Shown here: positions 12,657 to 25,330 of the stretch, one piece after another
Numbering within the stretch: position 1 is the first letter of the stretch
How the letters are laid out: every line of letters begins with the position of its first letter
Assembly (NCBI RefSeq): GCF_021462225.1
Contig: NC_061800.1
Coordinates: 496,001 to 560,000, forward strand
Source of the DNA: Girardinichthys multiradiatus
Lineage: Eukaryota; Chordata; Actinopteri; Cyprinodontiformes; Goodeidae
DNA: 64,000 nucleotides
Direction of reading: 5' to 3'
Made by a program: the position numbers and the translations under genes
The notes under the pieces: generated by a model
What the model saw: the letters and a program-made list of their open reading frames with translations, nothing else
The model's database searches: none
Told to the model about the DNA's origin: nothing

Positions 12657-15600
12657 ATCAGAATCAGAATCAGCTTTATTGCCAAGTTCGTACATACAAA
12701 CAAGGAATTTGCCTCTGGTACACTTTGCTCTTTTGTTCTGTTTTTGCATTACAGAATATACAAATTTACAATTTACAATGTACAATATAGACATATCTAA
12801 TAAAAAATGTGCATTTGCAACATCTGGATGCTGTTGTTCTGTACTCTATTAACTGTTCAACAGAGAAACAGCCTGGGGGAAGAAACTGTCTCTGTGGCGG
12901 CTGGTTTTAGTAAACAGTGCTCTGTAGCGCCACCTGAAGGTAAAACTCTAAACAGTTTATGTGCAGGGTGTGTGGGGTCTGCAGAGATTTTGGCAGCTCT
13001 TTTCTTGACCCTAGACCTGTATAAGTCCTGGATGGAGGGAAGGTCAGCTCTGATTATTCTCTCTGCAGTCCTGATTATTTGTTGCAGTCTGGACCTGTCC
13101 TGTTTTGTGGATGAGCCAAACTACACTGAGATGGATGAAGACAGGACAGACTGAATGATGGCAGTGGAGAAGATGACCAGCAGCTCCTGTGGAAGGTTGA
13201 ACTTCTTGAGTTGCCTCAGGAAGGACAGTCTCTGCTGGACCTTCTTTCAAACAGTGTCTATGTGTGAAGACCATCTCAGGTCCTCAGAGATGGTGGTTCC
13301 TAAGAACCTGAAGTGGTCCACGGCCGATACTGTGTTGTTGAGGATGGTGAGGGGGGTGTATGGGGGTGGTGTTCTCCGAAGGTCCACCACCATTTCCACA
13401 GTCTTGAGTGGGTTCAGTTCAAGGTAGTTCTGACTGCACCAGTGTACCAGCCGATCCACCTGCTGTCTGTATGCAGACTCATCACCGTCCTGGATCAGAC
13501 CAATGACAGTGGTGTTGTCTGCAAACTGCAGGAGTTTCACGGACGAGTCCGATGAGGTGCAGTCATTTGTGTACAGAGAGAAGAGGAGTGGGGATAGAAC
13601 ACACCCCTGGGGGGCACCAGTACTTATTGATCTGGATCGGGAGAAGATGCTCCCCAGTCTCACCTGCTGCTGTCGGTCTGTCAGGAAGCTGTTGATCCAC
13701 TGACAGGTGGAGGCTGGGACGTTGAGCTGGGTGAGCTTCTGGTGGAGGATGTCTGGTATGATGGTGTTGAAGGCCGAGCTGAAGTCTACAAACAGGATCC
13801 TGGCGTACGTCCCTGGATGGTCGAGGTGTTGCAGGATGAAGTGTAGACCTAAGTTAACAGCATCATCTGCCGACCTGTTTGCTCGGTAAGCAAACTGCAG
13901 GAGGTCCAGCAGGGGGCCTGTGATGTCTTTCAGGTGCTTCAACACCAGCCGCTCAAAGGATTTCATGACCACAGACGTCAGGGCTACAGGCCTGTAGTCA
14001 TTTAATCCTACGATGGTGGGTTTCTTGGGAACCGGGTGGATTGTTTGAGGCAGGAGAGGACCTCACATTTCTCCAGTGATTTGTTGAAGATCCTTGTGAA
14101 GATCGGAGCAAGTTGATGTGCGCAGGCTTTCAGGCATGATGGGGAGACGTTATCAGGTCCTCCAGCTTTCTTTGTTTTCATGCGCTGAAAGAGCCTGTTT
14201 ACATCTTCCTCGGAGATCTTTAGTGCAGGTAGAGGATCTGATGGTGGGGGGTTGGTAGCTTTATGGGAGGAATTTGTTCCTGAATGGGATGTGGAGGAGA
14301 TGATTTGAGGTGTGAATGGCTTCTTGTCATGTCTGCAGTAGAAGCCGGTCAGACGGTTGGCCAGGAGACGACTCTGTTCAGGATGGGTGGAGGGGCTCTT
14401 GTAGGCAGTCAGGTTTCTCAGACCAGTCCATAAAGCTGAAGTGTCACCAGTAGAAAGGATGTTCTTCAGCTTCTCACTGTAGCTTCTCTTGGCTGCTTTG
14501 ATCTCCTTTGTTAGTTTGTTCCTGGCCTGCCAGTACCGCGCCCAATCTCCACTGCTGTGAGCTTCTTCCTTTTCCCTGCGCAGATTCCTGAGGTGTGGAG
14601 TAAACCATGGCTTGTTGTTCCCAAAGGTGCAGAAGGTCTTGGTCTGCACACACATGTCCTTACAGAAACTGATGTATGATGTCACCACATCAGTTAGTTG
14701 GTTTAAGTCAGTGGCTGAGGTTTCAAAAACAGTCCAGTCTGTGCATTCAAAGCAGGCCTGTAGCATCTGCTTTGATTCCTCAGTCCACTTCTTAACAGTG
14801 TGAACCTTGGGTTTGGAAGCTCTTAGTCTCTGTCTGTAGGTTGGGATGAGTTGGATTAGATAATGATCCAAAAAACCCAGAGCAGCCCTGGTAACAGCAT
14901 GATATGAGTCCTTTAAAGCTGTGTAACAATGGTCCAGTGTGTTTTTGTCTCTGGTGGGACACTTAATATGCTGTCTGTATTTGGGGAGTTCATTGGAGAG
15001 GTTTGCTCTGTTAAAATCTCCCAGTATTATGATGAAAGAGTCCGTGCATTTTTTCTCCACATCTGTAATCAGCTCAGCAAGATGTTTTTCAGCAGCAGAA
15101 GTTCAGCCATGCGGTGGAAAATATGAGCCGATTATTATAAACGAGGAAAACTCTCTCGGTGAGTAAAACAATTTACAGATTATGGAAAATGAATCCAGAT
15201 CAGGACTACATGTTTTTCCAGCACTTTTACGTCTCTGCACCAACCTTCATTTATATAAAAGCAGATTCCGTCTCCTCGCTTCTTCCCCGATAGCTCCGCG
15301 CTGCGATCCGCTCTGAGCAGCTGGAAGTCCAGCAACAGCAGTGCGCGGTCCGGGATGTTTTCACTCAGCCATGTCTCGGTAAAGCAGAGAACCGCTGATC
15401 CGTGGAGGTCTGAGGACAAGCAGCTCGTCCATCTTGTTGTTGAGAGAGCGGACATTTGCCAAGTGGATTGGAGGCAGTGGTGTGCGAAGACCTCTTTTGC
15501 GGAGCTTTACCAGCGCGCCAGCACGCTTTCCCCTCCGCCGTTTTCGGCGCAGAATCCCATAGAGTGCCGCAGCTCCGCTTGCCAGGAGCTCAGTGAACCT

Positions 15601-15771
15601 CGGATCGATGAAAGATGGTGAAAAAAAAACCAAGAGAGGACTCTCTGATGTTGAGAAGTTCCTCTCTACTGAATGAGACCACAGAACTGTGGCTCAAAAA
15701 ACATAAAAACACACAAAATACAAAAACAAAGAGAGAGCGAAGCTCCGAGGCTGCCATCGTCGGCGCCAGAC
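12657..15771 (-). mobile_element. LINE copy B (Rex1/CR1-L2-like), nearly full length, inactivated
   Basis: About 3.1 kb long. The 3' end carries two to three tail hexamers (tcagaatcagaatcag) and the gctttattgccaag terminus. The 5' end (15240-15771) is GC- and CpG-rich and finishes in ctgccatcgtcggcgcc, as expected of a promoter-bearing LINE 5' region. In between lie the AP endonuclease, linker and reverse transcriptase, in three or more frames. The copy is in the same orientation as the host gene. It abuts a Tc1-type MITE at 15772. The clade name rests on RT motifs; the exact family is not certain. Confidence 0.85.
13247..15633 (-). pseudogene. LINE copy B polyprotein relic: endonuclease plus reverse transcriptase
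   Basis: The N-terminal endonuclease begins near 15520 with HLANVRSLNNKMDEL and continues with FTETWLSENIPDRA near 15380 in another frame. IIILGDFNRANL near 15040 supplies the Asp-Asn motif. The linker (14008-14900) includes NNKPWFTPHLR. A frame break near 13990 separates it from the RT (13247-13972), which shows FAYRANRSADDAVN, LFVDFSSAFNTIIPD, GAPQGCVLSPLLFSLYTND and LLQFADNTTVIG. The usual YADD/FADD catalytic pair reads FADN, so the second Asp is substituted. With at least three frame breaks this copy cannot make a working protein. Confidence 0.85.
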
Positions 15772-15938
15772 ACTACCAGTCAAAAGTTTTAGAACACATT
15801 TCTCATTTAATGGTTTTCTTTATGTTTATGACTATTTACATTGTACGTAGATTCTCACTAAAGGCATCAAAGCCGTGAATGAACATAAGCAATTATGTAG
15901 CAAACAAATCATTGTGAAAGAACTTTAAATATGTTATA

Positions 15939-15980
15939 TCAGAATCAGAATCAGAATCAGAATCAGAATCAGAATCAGAA
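15939..15980 (-). repeat. (TCAGAA)7 tail of LINE copy C
   Basis: Seven perfect TCAGAA units, equal to TTCTGA repeats on the LINE sense strand, form the 3' tail of LINE copy C. Shorter versions of the same hexamer end copies A (near 8400), B (12658) and the plus-strand fragment ending at 29172. A shared tail unit supports one family and a common priming mechanism. Confidence 0.9.
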
Positions 15981-16283
15981 AAGCTTTATTGCCAAGTACG
16001 TTTTTGGACATACAAGGAATTTGTTTTGGCGTAGTCGGTGCAATACAATACAAATTAAACAGTATAAACATATCTACAATATAATATAAATATATGTGCA
16101 CAGTTTTAAGTGAGTGAGAGTAAATATAGAGCAGTATAAGATGCAAGAGCAATACAACAGTGCAGGTGATCATTGTGCAAGTAAAGCAGGAGTCCAAGCT
16201 TAGCGTTAATGTAACGCATAGAGTTACAGGTTACAGGTGTCCTGTCAGCAAAAAAAGGGGGGGTGTGGGGGAAAGGGAGAGTG

Positions 16284-17365
16284 TCAGGGTGGTTTCCGGG
16301 CTTTGTTAACCAGGCTGGTGGCAGATGGGAAAAAACTGTTCTTGTGGCGTGAGGTTTTGGTCCGGATGGACCGCAGCCTCCTGCCAGAGGGGAGAGTCTC
16401 AAAGAGACTGTGACCGGGGTGGGAGGGATCAGCCAGAATCTTCCCTGCCCGCTTCAGGGTCCTGGAGGTGTAAAGTTCCTGGAGCGACAGTAGACTGCAG
16501 CCAATCACCTTCTCAGCAGACCGAATGACACGCTGCAGCCTGCCCTTATCCTTGGCTGTAGCAGCGGCGTACCAGATGGTGATGGAGGAGGTGAGGATGG
16601 ACTCAATGATGGCTGTGTAGAAGTGCACCATCATAGTCTTTGGCAGGTTGAATTTCTTCAGCTGCCGCAGGAAGAACATCCTCTGCTGGGCTTTCTTGAT
16701 GAGGGAGCTGATGTTTGGCTCCCACTTGAGATCCTGGGAGATGATGGTTCCCAGGAAGCGGAAAGATTCCACAGTGTCAATTGTGGAATCACAGAGGGTG
16801 ATGGGGGCAGGTGGGGCTGGGTTCTGCCTGAAGTTCACAACCATCTCCACTGTCTTTAGAGCATTGAGCTCAAGGTTGTTCTGGCTGCACCAGTCCAACA
16901 GATGGTCCACCTCCCATCTGTACGCAGACTCATCACCATCAGAGATGAGTCCGATCAGGGTGGTGTCGTCCGCAAACTTCAGAAGCTTGACAGACTGGTG
17001 ACTGGAGGTGCAGCTGTTGGTGTACAGGGAGAAGAGCAGAGGAGAGAGAACACAGCCTTGGGGGGAACCGGTGCTGATGGTCAGGGAGTCAGAGACGTGC
17101 TTCCCCAGCCTCACGCGCTGCTTCCTGTCAGACAGGAAGTCAGTGATCCACCTGCAGGTGGAGTCGGGCACACTCAGCTGGGAGAGCTTCTCCTGTAGCA
17201 GAACTGGGACGATGGTGTTGAAGGCAGGGCTGAAATCCACAAACAGGATCCTGGCGTAGGTTCCTGTGGAGTCCAGGTGCCGGAGGATGAAGTGAAGGGC
17301 TAGGTTGACTGCATCGTCTACAGACCTGTTGGCTCTGTAGGCAAACTGCAGGGGGTCAAGGAGGT
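16284..17365 (-). pseudogene. LINE copy C reverse transcriptase, C-terminal part, open frame
   Basis: The open frame extends to 17447, but the first part (above about 17365) translates MITE sequence and is an artefact. The true LINE part starts at LLDPLQFAYRANRSVDDAVN. It includes LFVDFSPAFNTIVP (motif A), GSPQGCVLSPLLFSLYTN (motif B), LLKFADDTTLIGL (motif C, FADD intact) and FRFLGTIISQDLKWEP. It then has the conserved tail with RQLKKFNLP, SAEKVIGCSL and LPSGRRLRSIRTKTSRHKNS. The endonuclease and first RT motifs are absent, so it is not mobile by itself. Confidence 0.85.
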
Positions 17366-19559
17366 GATATATTGTAGATTCCTTAAAGTAGCTGCCCTTT
17401 ACTGTGATGACTGAAATTTTAACCTTTGGCCATCTCTCAATGAACATCTGGGAAGTTCTTTCAAGAATCTTTGAAAAACCATTTCAGGTGTCCACCTCAT
17501 GAAACTCAAGGAGAAAATACCAAGAGATCAAAGCAGTCATCAATGCAAAGGGTGGCTATTTTGAAGAATCTGTACAAGACAGGCAAAAATCCAATTCCTG
17601 GGATTTGTTTTGGCCTATCGTTAAAAACTGATGAAGCCAGTGGGTTTTCTTGGTACAGCCTGTTTTATTTTCTATCACATCTGTATTCTGAACCATGTCT
17701 TGGGACTGTCTGTCTGCCTTTAGAGCTGTACCACCAGATTTCCTGGTTCGCTCTGTACACATCTCCATAGTCTTTTCCTATTTACCATCATGCAGATCAA
17801 GTAATTATTTTGCTAGCATACCGTTTGTTTAGTTAGACTAGTGTGTGTACTATCCCAAATAATAATATACACATACTGAACTACGAATGCAAAAACCTTG
17901 TGACAACAACAGCTGTGTACATTATATCATCATGTTAACTTTATTTTGTTAGAAAAAAATGAAATGGCCCCTTTGTGCTTCATGAAAATAAATGTTCTAT
18001 GAGGCCGAGAGAGGACTGCCACCTCCCTCTTTCCTTTCACTTACTTAGTAAATAATTTTTAAGGTAAATGAGCTATTAGGTGCATAAGCAGTGTCCTCAA
18101 ATGGAGATTCTATTAAAAAGAACGAAAACAATGTTGTGTCATTACTGAGACACACTTAAATGTCAGAGTAAAGAGAACTGCAGCAGAAATGTGACAAAAG
18201 AATGACAGTGACTGCACACCAGGGAAGCAATGAAAGAAATAATAAAACAAATGATTTTTAGAAATAGTTTTTTCATTACAAGACACTTGAATACATTCCC
18301 ACCCTACCTAAACAGCTGTGAGAAGCTATATCTCTCTGTGAATATGTAACAGATATAGAATAAGAAGTTCACTGACTTGCTTTTTGTCTCTCTGTTATAA
18401 TATTTGCATAGATCATGTCTCAAATATTAGAGTCATGGAACATTACCATCAATTTTACATCCTTTTAATAAAGGAGGAAGGGGCACCTGAATTATACTGC
18501 CAGTTTAGAGGCCACATAAAACCACCAGGAATTGCCAGAATCTCATCACATATGGACGTGACCTTCAATCAGCTCCACTTTCATGGCACATTCCTGAGAG
18601 ACGTCAAGGTGTGCAGAAAAAAAAGCGCTTTATAGAGTTACAAGATATAATGGTTGTAGGATTACTGGCCTGTTTAGAAATGTGAATAAAGGTGTAATTT
18701 TTTTATTTATTTGGCAACAAATTTTTGTCTTTTTATTATATTAAATATAAAACAAAAATTAAACACATTTTTCCTCATGTTTTTCACCACAAGAAATGAA
18801 AAAGAGCTCACATTTTAATTTTGTATTTTGAAACAAAAATCAAATAACTACATGTTTTTCATCTCTGGTTTTTGATGAGAAAATCCAGTCACCAGCATAT
18901 GCACAGAAATTATAAGCATGGAAGATTTGTAGTAGCCTCTTTCCTAAGCAGCCGACTAGCAGTGCACTCCAACACGTGGATAGGACAGCATTTAGCAACT
19001 CCTATTTAGCGAAGCCTAATCATTGATCAATAAGCTTGGGTTTTTAAAGATGTCTTTCCAATGTTCAGGTTTCTTACATTTCTGAAAGTTGGTGATGTTG
19101 AAAATGTTTGGAGTTTTGAAAAAAATAGGTAACTGCAACATATATATTTTGTAAATTTTGTGAATTCTGTTTGGCTTCTATTTCACCTACTGGTTGTAGT
19201 ACTTGTTTTTGTCACAGGGTAGTGCTATCCTCATGTATAAAGGTCCAAAGTTTCAGGAAATGCTAAAACCTCGTTTTACGTGTTCTTGCACACTTGGACT
19301 TGGAAAAGTAAGACGAAAGACGAAAGTAACAAAAGACATATTGAGCCAAGACTAGTTGGAGAAGACAATGAACAAGCTGAAGTGTTACAACAAATCAGTG
19401 AGCTAACTAGAAAACAAGAATAAGTTATGATAATCACGCCATCATTATCAACTAAGCCCACCAGGTCATACGTGTATGTATTTTCTTAGAGAAAGAGAGC
19501 AGAGTGACTGTAAAAGAAACATGAAGTTTATCTCCTTAGATAGAAAACTATTTAACCAT

Positions 19560-19745
19560 TTAAATAATAGTCTGAACTTGACTGTAACTAGGGTCACTTG
19601 GAATTTGCGTACTTGACTTGGAATCTGTCTGTATGATTGGATAGAAGTGACATTTTTTCCCTTTTTTGTAGAGTTCATTGAGACGACATTTGTTGTGAAT
19701 TGGCCATATATAAATGAACTGAACTGAAATTGAACTGAATATTTG
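19560..19745 (+). mobile_element. L2-type LINE 3' end
   Basis: The block cattgagacgacatttgttgtgaattggc, atatataaatgaactgaactg is the 3' terminus seen in the L2-type copies at 52592 and 39035 (ttgtgaattggcgctatataaat). It ends in tgaactgaa-type tail repeats. Only the 3' untranslated end is present. Confidence 0.6.
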
Positions 19746-20847
19746 TTATAAGCTACAAAATAACCCAAGGGCAGAATTTTCTAACATTTCATCAGAAGAG
19801 GACACAAGAATAGAGGGTAGAGCCCGGTGCAAAGCGAAACCGGCAAGTCAGCAAAAAGAATATTCTTTTTACTAAACCACTCTTTTTTTTAAAAGTTATT
19901 ACTATCTTTAAACGTTCACATTTGTAAAATACACACATGACATTTTAAGTATTGGTTTTGATTCTTACAATCTATTCCAGGATAAAATTAATCATAATTA
20001 ATAGAGACAGGCTAACCAGAGTAATTTAGTTAATTTCCAAATATCCCTTTTGCAATGTTTGTGCTGTTTTGGTTTCAACTTACAGATTTGTTGCAGTGAT
20101 TTCTCTAAAAGCTAATGTTTCTCAGTTGCAGCAGCTGTTGCTAGTAAAACAAAATCTGTCCACCGCTCATCAGCAGCAACAAACAGCAGATGGACAAAGT
20201 CAGTGACTAGTTAGTGTGTGTATTACTAAGTGCCTGAAGGCAGGTGGACGGCTTCTCCTTTTTTGATGTACTTATCAATAATTATAGACCAAGATCCACT
20301 GATTGAGCAGAATGCCAGGAAACCAACACTGAGTCAGTCTTAGTTGCTCAGCTGATGGGAAGTCTCTTCTGATCATTGTAATCATACTAATCTGTGCAGG
20401 TGAGTCTTATCCTCTAAAACCTTTGATTTATTATTTTTCCCCAGGTTGGACTAATAACTGATCTTTTTGTCTTTACTCCCACCTCTCCTCTAAACTCCAA
20501 TGTCACATTTATTTTATTCACCAGTCACCTGAGTTACTTTATGTGCTTAAATATTTTCTGCATACTTTGATGCATTGCATTGGAATATGTTAATATGTAT
20601 CAAAGTCATCACAGTTCACAGGGTTACAGAGATTAATGGATACCAATATTTTCTCATTTTTAACTTGTCAAATGTAGACAATGCAGGTAGAACACCCTTG
20701 ATGTCTGTTTTAGTGTGCTGGACAGCCCTTTACATTTTCAACAAACAGTGTTGTACTTAAGAAAAATGAAGGGGGGATTGCTAAGGGGATTCCAGGAAAA
20801 AAATGGCATTGAATCTGCAGTATTAGCTCCTCTTGCTACTGTTCTGG

Positions 20848-21450
20848 GGCCTCATGTATGAAACGTATTTACGCACAAAAACCTTGCATCCCAATTTTTT
20901 ACGCACAATTTGGCATATACAAAAATTAACTTTGTGTGAAAGTGTGCGTAAATCCACACTTTCATAATCAATTATCGACAATAATAAACTACATAGAACT
21001 AAACCTCACCTTAATACACTGAAATATAACTCCATTCAGCTTATTTAAATAATTTCATTACTTGAGCTTCTATGGGCTGAACCAGAGCAATGAAACTGAA
21101 TCACATTTAGCCTCATACAATAACGTAACACACATCAGACGTAAACTGTAAAACTTCCTGTGTTTTTATCACCTGTAGATGGAAATGCTCATCAGTCTGG
21201 GGGCTGAGGAGCATAAAATGCATGTGAATCATCTAAGGGATACTTTCATTCTCACTGAAAAGAAAAAGGTGTTGGGATAGCAGATTAATACCAAATAAGT
21301 CAGGTTTGATGATTCCTAAGGTGGACAACATGGAGATAATCACACATGTCCACAAATAGCTGCGTAAAGTTGCACGTTATTATGGAACGATGGCAACTGT
21401 GGCACAGCTGAAGGACATCGCCAACGGAAGAAGTCGGATGGATCTGCTGG
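20848..21450 (+). mobile_element. Possible Harbinger-type DNA element end
   Basis: The start ggggcctcatgtatgaaac, followed by tttacgcacaaaaacc and gtgtgcgtaaatcc, is typical of Harbinger/PIF-type ends in teleosts. The interior near 21290-21450 (ggacatcgccaacggaagaag) could be a remnant of its accessory gene. I found no matching right end or transposase. Confidence 0.35.
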
Positions 21451-21961
21451 CACATGATGATGCATGATTAGATTGCCCAGTCCAATTATTTCCGAGCTCT
21501 GCACAAAGCTCGCGTTAGTGTTACAGAAGGAAACCAGGAGGAACTGTGTGTGGCTGGTGCCAGTTCAAGCTTTTCCAACGCTGCAGTCGTTTCAACCGGT
21601 GCTTTTTAAAGGGAGCTGACTGACAGGTCGGGTATTTAAAAGTCATCCCTGAGACGGGCTATGCCAGCCATATGGGATGGCCTCATCCATATGTTGCTCA
21701 AATATATAAACTTCCCCTAAACTGTGACTCTCATTTGCAGCGAGGAGATGATTTCTGAATGTAATCAGAGCTATGGACTGCACTCATACTGCTATAAGGG
21801 CCCTATCTGTATGTGAATATACTTTTGTGAATAGAAATCATTTTCATTCATTATATGTGCAACCTATTTGTGATGCGCAAATGTGTCTTACTAATGCAAT
21901 GGCACAACAGCCTCCTCAACTTATGACCCTTTATACTATAAAAATGATTATAATTAATCTA

Positions 21962-22545
21962 ATAATAATAGTTGTTGAAAAACCAGCAGATAACCGAGGT
22001 CCCTTAGCCAGCACGGAGTCATCGAGGGTAGTTCCTCATAGCATTCTTGCAGCAAAGCCCGCGCAGCCGGGTCTTCAGGCCGGCTGGGTGACGGTACGTA
22101 GAAAGCATAGTCCTAGATCCCAGCCCACAGGTCACCACCAACCGTCTGCGTTTCTAACAGATTTTCCCCACTCAGTGATACACCCGCTGAGAAGCCAACT
22201 CTGGTAACTGGCAGCTCCATAGTCAGAAACATGGCACTAGAGACACCAGCGACCATAGTCAAATGTCTGCCAGGGGCCAGAACGGGCGACATCAAATCCT
22301 ACCTGAAACTGCTGGCAAAGGATAAGCGGAAATACAGTAAGATTGTTATTCACGCTGGAGGTAATGACACCCGGTTACGTCAATCGGAGGTCACCAAATT
22401 TGCTGTTGCCTCGATGTGCAAGTTTGCCAAAACAATGTCGGACTCTGTAATTTTCTCTGGTCTCCTTCCTGATCTGACCAGTGACGACATGCCTATGTGT
22501 GACGTTGCACAGAACAACCAAGTATTGTGTGGTGCCTGAGTTGAA
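21962..22545 (+). pseudogene. L2-type LINE ORF1 fragment (esterase-like domain)
   Basis: The plus strand reads LVTGSSIVRNMALETPATIV, CLPGARTGDIKSYLKLLAKD, KIVIHAGGNDTRLRQSEV and SDSVIFSGLLPDLTSDDMP across two frames (about 22190-22500). This is the SGNH/GDSL esterase-like domain of ORF1 in L2/CR1-group LINEs: a GxS nucleophile block and a GGND block. The first block reads GSS where family members usually have GDS, so a conserved Asp is lost. The LINE's ORF2 does not follow, so this is an isolated 5' fragment. Confidence 0.7.
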
Positions 22546-23184
22546 CCAGAGTTCGTGCTATGGAACCTCTTTTTGTTGGTGGAGGGAAGCGTCATGAGTT
22601 CAAAATCACATATGGGAACCCGGAACAGGTTCCGAACCGCATTGGTGGAAAAGGTTATGTGTTTACTGAGATTAAGAGTGTGATATTCGCAGTGTTCTGC
22701 TGCATCATGACTGGGAATTTTACTTTTTTGTCACATCACCAACTAGTTTCAATTTTTCATTTTCATTTTACCCCTCTAATGTTTAACATTCGACACAGTC
22801 GATATTTTCCCCAAAGCAGCTGATGGACCAGTCTTTTCTGAAAAAAGCAAACTCACCTCAAGTGAGTGTTTATTTCATAACTATTGCTGTTTTTTATCTT
22901 CTCTGTTGCAACATTTATAATGTACAAAAAAGAGATGATAGAAACTTGGCCTAAAATAAACACCAGTAGATTACAGCATTCTGAAGACCTCTGCTGGACT
23001 TTCACCTTCACAGCTGCTAAACCTTAGTTAAAGTTTGTAGCATGCATTAGGATGTGTTTCTGATTATGTTTTGGACTTTTTCTTGTGGCATCACTGTTAC
23101 AAATCACAGCTATACCAAAAATAAATATTCAATCTAAATTCTAAAAACTACTAGGTAAAAATGCTGAATACTAACTAACTTTTA

Positions 23185-24209
<1,025 letters not shown>

Positions 24210-24380
24210 AGCTCAACTCCACCCTGATAAAGTCCTTCAGGCCCTGATTCTCCAGAAACACTCCTGAGGGAGAGCTGGTCTTGAAGTAAAAGGAAATGTC
24301 TGAGGCTAGCTCTGCCTGCAGGGTGGGGAAGTACAGGTAAGACGATTCCTGGTAGAAAGAGGCTGCGTTCCAAATAGACT
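24210..24380 (-). CDS. cntnap5: cntnap5-like exon: first part of laminin-G domain 3
   Basis: This 171-nt exon (57 codons, phase 1/1) has a cttcttccag acceptor and a GTGAGT donor. It encodes [20 protein letters not shown], then [20 protein letters not shown] and [15 protein letters not shown]. 'WNAASF...SYLxF' opens laminin-G 3 in CNTNAP proteins, and 'DISFYFKT...GVFLEN' follows. Its first codon is shared with the 28601-28728 exon (A|AG, Lys), giving YGDKSIWN. The next exon supplies the end of Ser (T|CT). The match along the exon is gap-free in pattern. Confidence 0.92.
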
Positions 24381-24914
24381 CTGGAAGAAGAAAAGGAAGA
24401 ACAGTGAGATGAAACAAAAGAACCCAAAAAAACTCCATCCGTCCATCTGTCCGTCCATTCCACTGTTGTTACAATGATACATGGGTCATTCTGCAAACTC
24501 TACACTCTTTGGTGTGTACAGCTATCTGATGTCAATATGTTATCACTTGTAATTCATGATTTATTTAGGAGGTTGTGAAAGTTGTCATGCACATCTTCTC
24601 TTTAGGTGACCCCATACACCTAGCTTTTCTGAACATGAAACCACATTTCAGATGCATTTACTTCCAGACATGAATGCCTTATTAATTTTGGAGTTTTCAT
24701 TTTTTATTTCAACTATTCTTTTTTTGCAGATTCGAATTCTTAAAGACAAAATATCAGTGATCCTTAAAACAAATGTGTGCAAGAGTTTAAAAATGAGGTT
24801 TTCTATAATTCCCAAATGATAGAATTATGTATACAAACAGGCTCAAATATATAAATATAAAAACCCACTAATGTTTGGTTGAAGTTGTCCTCTCTTTATT
24901 ATTTCATCCACTGT

Positions 24915-25147
24915 CAGTCAGTACCACTAGCAGCAGCACATGTACATTACAACAAAATCTGTCCTCTGCATTTAACCCATCCCTTATAGGGAGCAGTGGG
25001 CTGCCATTGTGCAGCGCCCGGGAGCATTCTGGGGCTAAGAGTCTTTCTCAGGGAGCCAGAGTGGCAATCTGTGGGATACGAACCTGGCCCCTTGTGTCCC
25101 CTCTGGAACGCAAACCTCCTGTTCTAACCACTAGGCCACCACTCCCC
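24915..25147 (-). mobile_element. tRNA-derived SINE
   Basis: The minus strand begins GGGGAGTGGTGGCCTAG, with an A-box-like TGGCCTAGTGGTTAG (complement of 25138-25124) and a B-box-like GGTTCGTATCCCA (complement of 25085-25073). This is a tRNA-like head with an extended variable region. It is followed by the family body (cagcgcccgggagcattctg on the plus strand). The tail end near 24915 is approximate. Confidence 0.75.
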
Positions 25148-25159
25148 ATAATACTCCTG

Positions 25160-25330
25160 CAACAAGATCCTACCACCACCATGCTTGGCAGCAGGTACAG
25201 TGTTCTTAAGTTTGAAAGCCTGGCTTTGGCTCCACCAAACATCACCCTTATCGTTGTGGCCAAAGAGAAATGTTTGTCTCCACTTATTTTGCTTATCTTT
25301 GCAGGGAGCTGAAATTTCAGAAGAAAGGGA
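25160..25330 (-). mobile_element. Decayed Tc1/mariner transposase fragment
   Basis: On the plus strand, ctaccaccaccatgcttggc followed by ggtacagtgttctt and cgttgtggccaaagag is the antisense of the GGG-S-VMVWG region and its upstream part in Tc1-type transposases. No open frame remains. It may belong with the fragment at 27190-27725, but about 1.9 kb separates them. Confidence 0.45.

Larger units (their letters stand above)
15939..17365 (-). mobile_element. LINE copy C (Rex1/CR1-L2-like), 5'-truncated, youngest-looking
   Basis: 1.43 kb long, with the hexamer tail at the low end and 5' truncation at about 17365 inside the RT domain. The 3' untranslated region is about 345 bp and includes ggcaataaagc (AATAAA on the sense strand). 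The RT part is open to its natural stop, unlike copies A and B, which suggests a more recent insertion. It lies within a MITE and in the host gene's sense orientation. Confidence 0.88.
15772..17571. mobile_element. Tc1-type MITE, interrupted by LINE copy C and truncated
   Basis: Two pieces, 15772-15938 and 17366-17571, match consecutive parts of the MITE at 62014-62541 read in reverse. The first is actaccagtcaaaagtttta onward, with tttatgactatttacattgtacg. The second runs from attgtagattcc to ggtggctattttgaagaatc. The LINE at 15939-17365 sits exactly between them, so the MITE was there first. The far terminal repeat is missing after 17571, so this copy is incomplete. Confidence 0.75.

Noticed and set aside
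15900..16000. A CRISPR-like tandem array suggested by regular TCAGAA units
   Set aside because: It is a LINE tail hexamer with no spacers, in a vertebrate genome.
16284..17447. A 387-codon open frame as a host gene
   Set aside because: It is LINE reverse transcriptase running into flanking MITE sequence at its N-terminus; the Met start is accidental.
25073..25138. A functional tRNA gene on the minus strand
   Set aside because: A- and B-box motifs are present, but the cloverleaf does not close and the body of a SINE follows.
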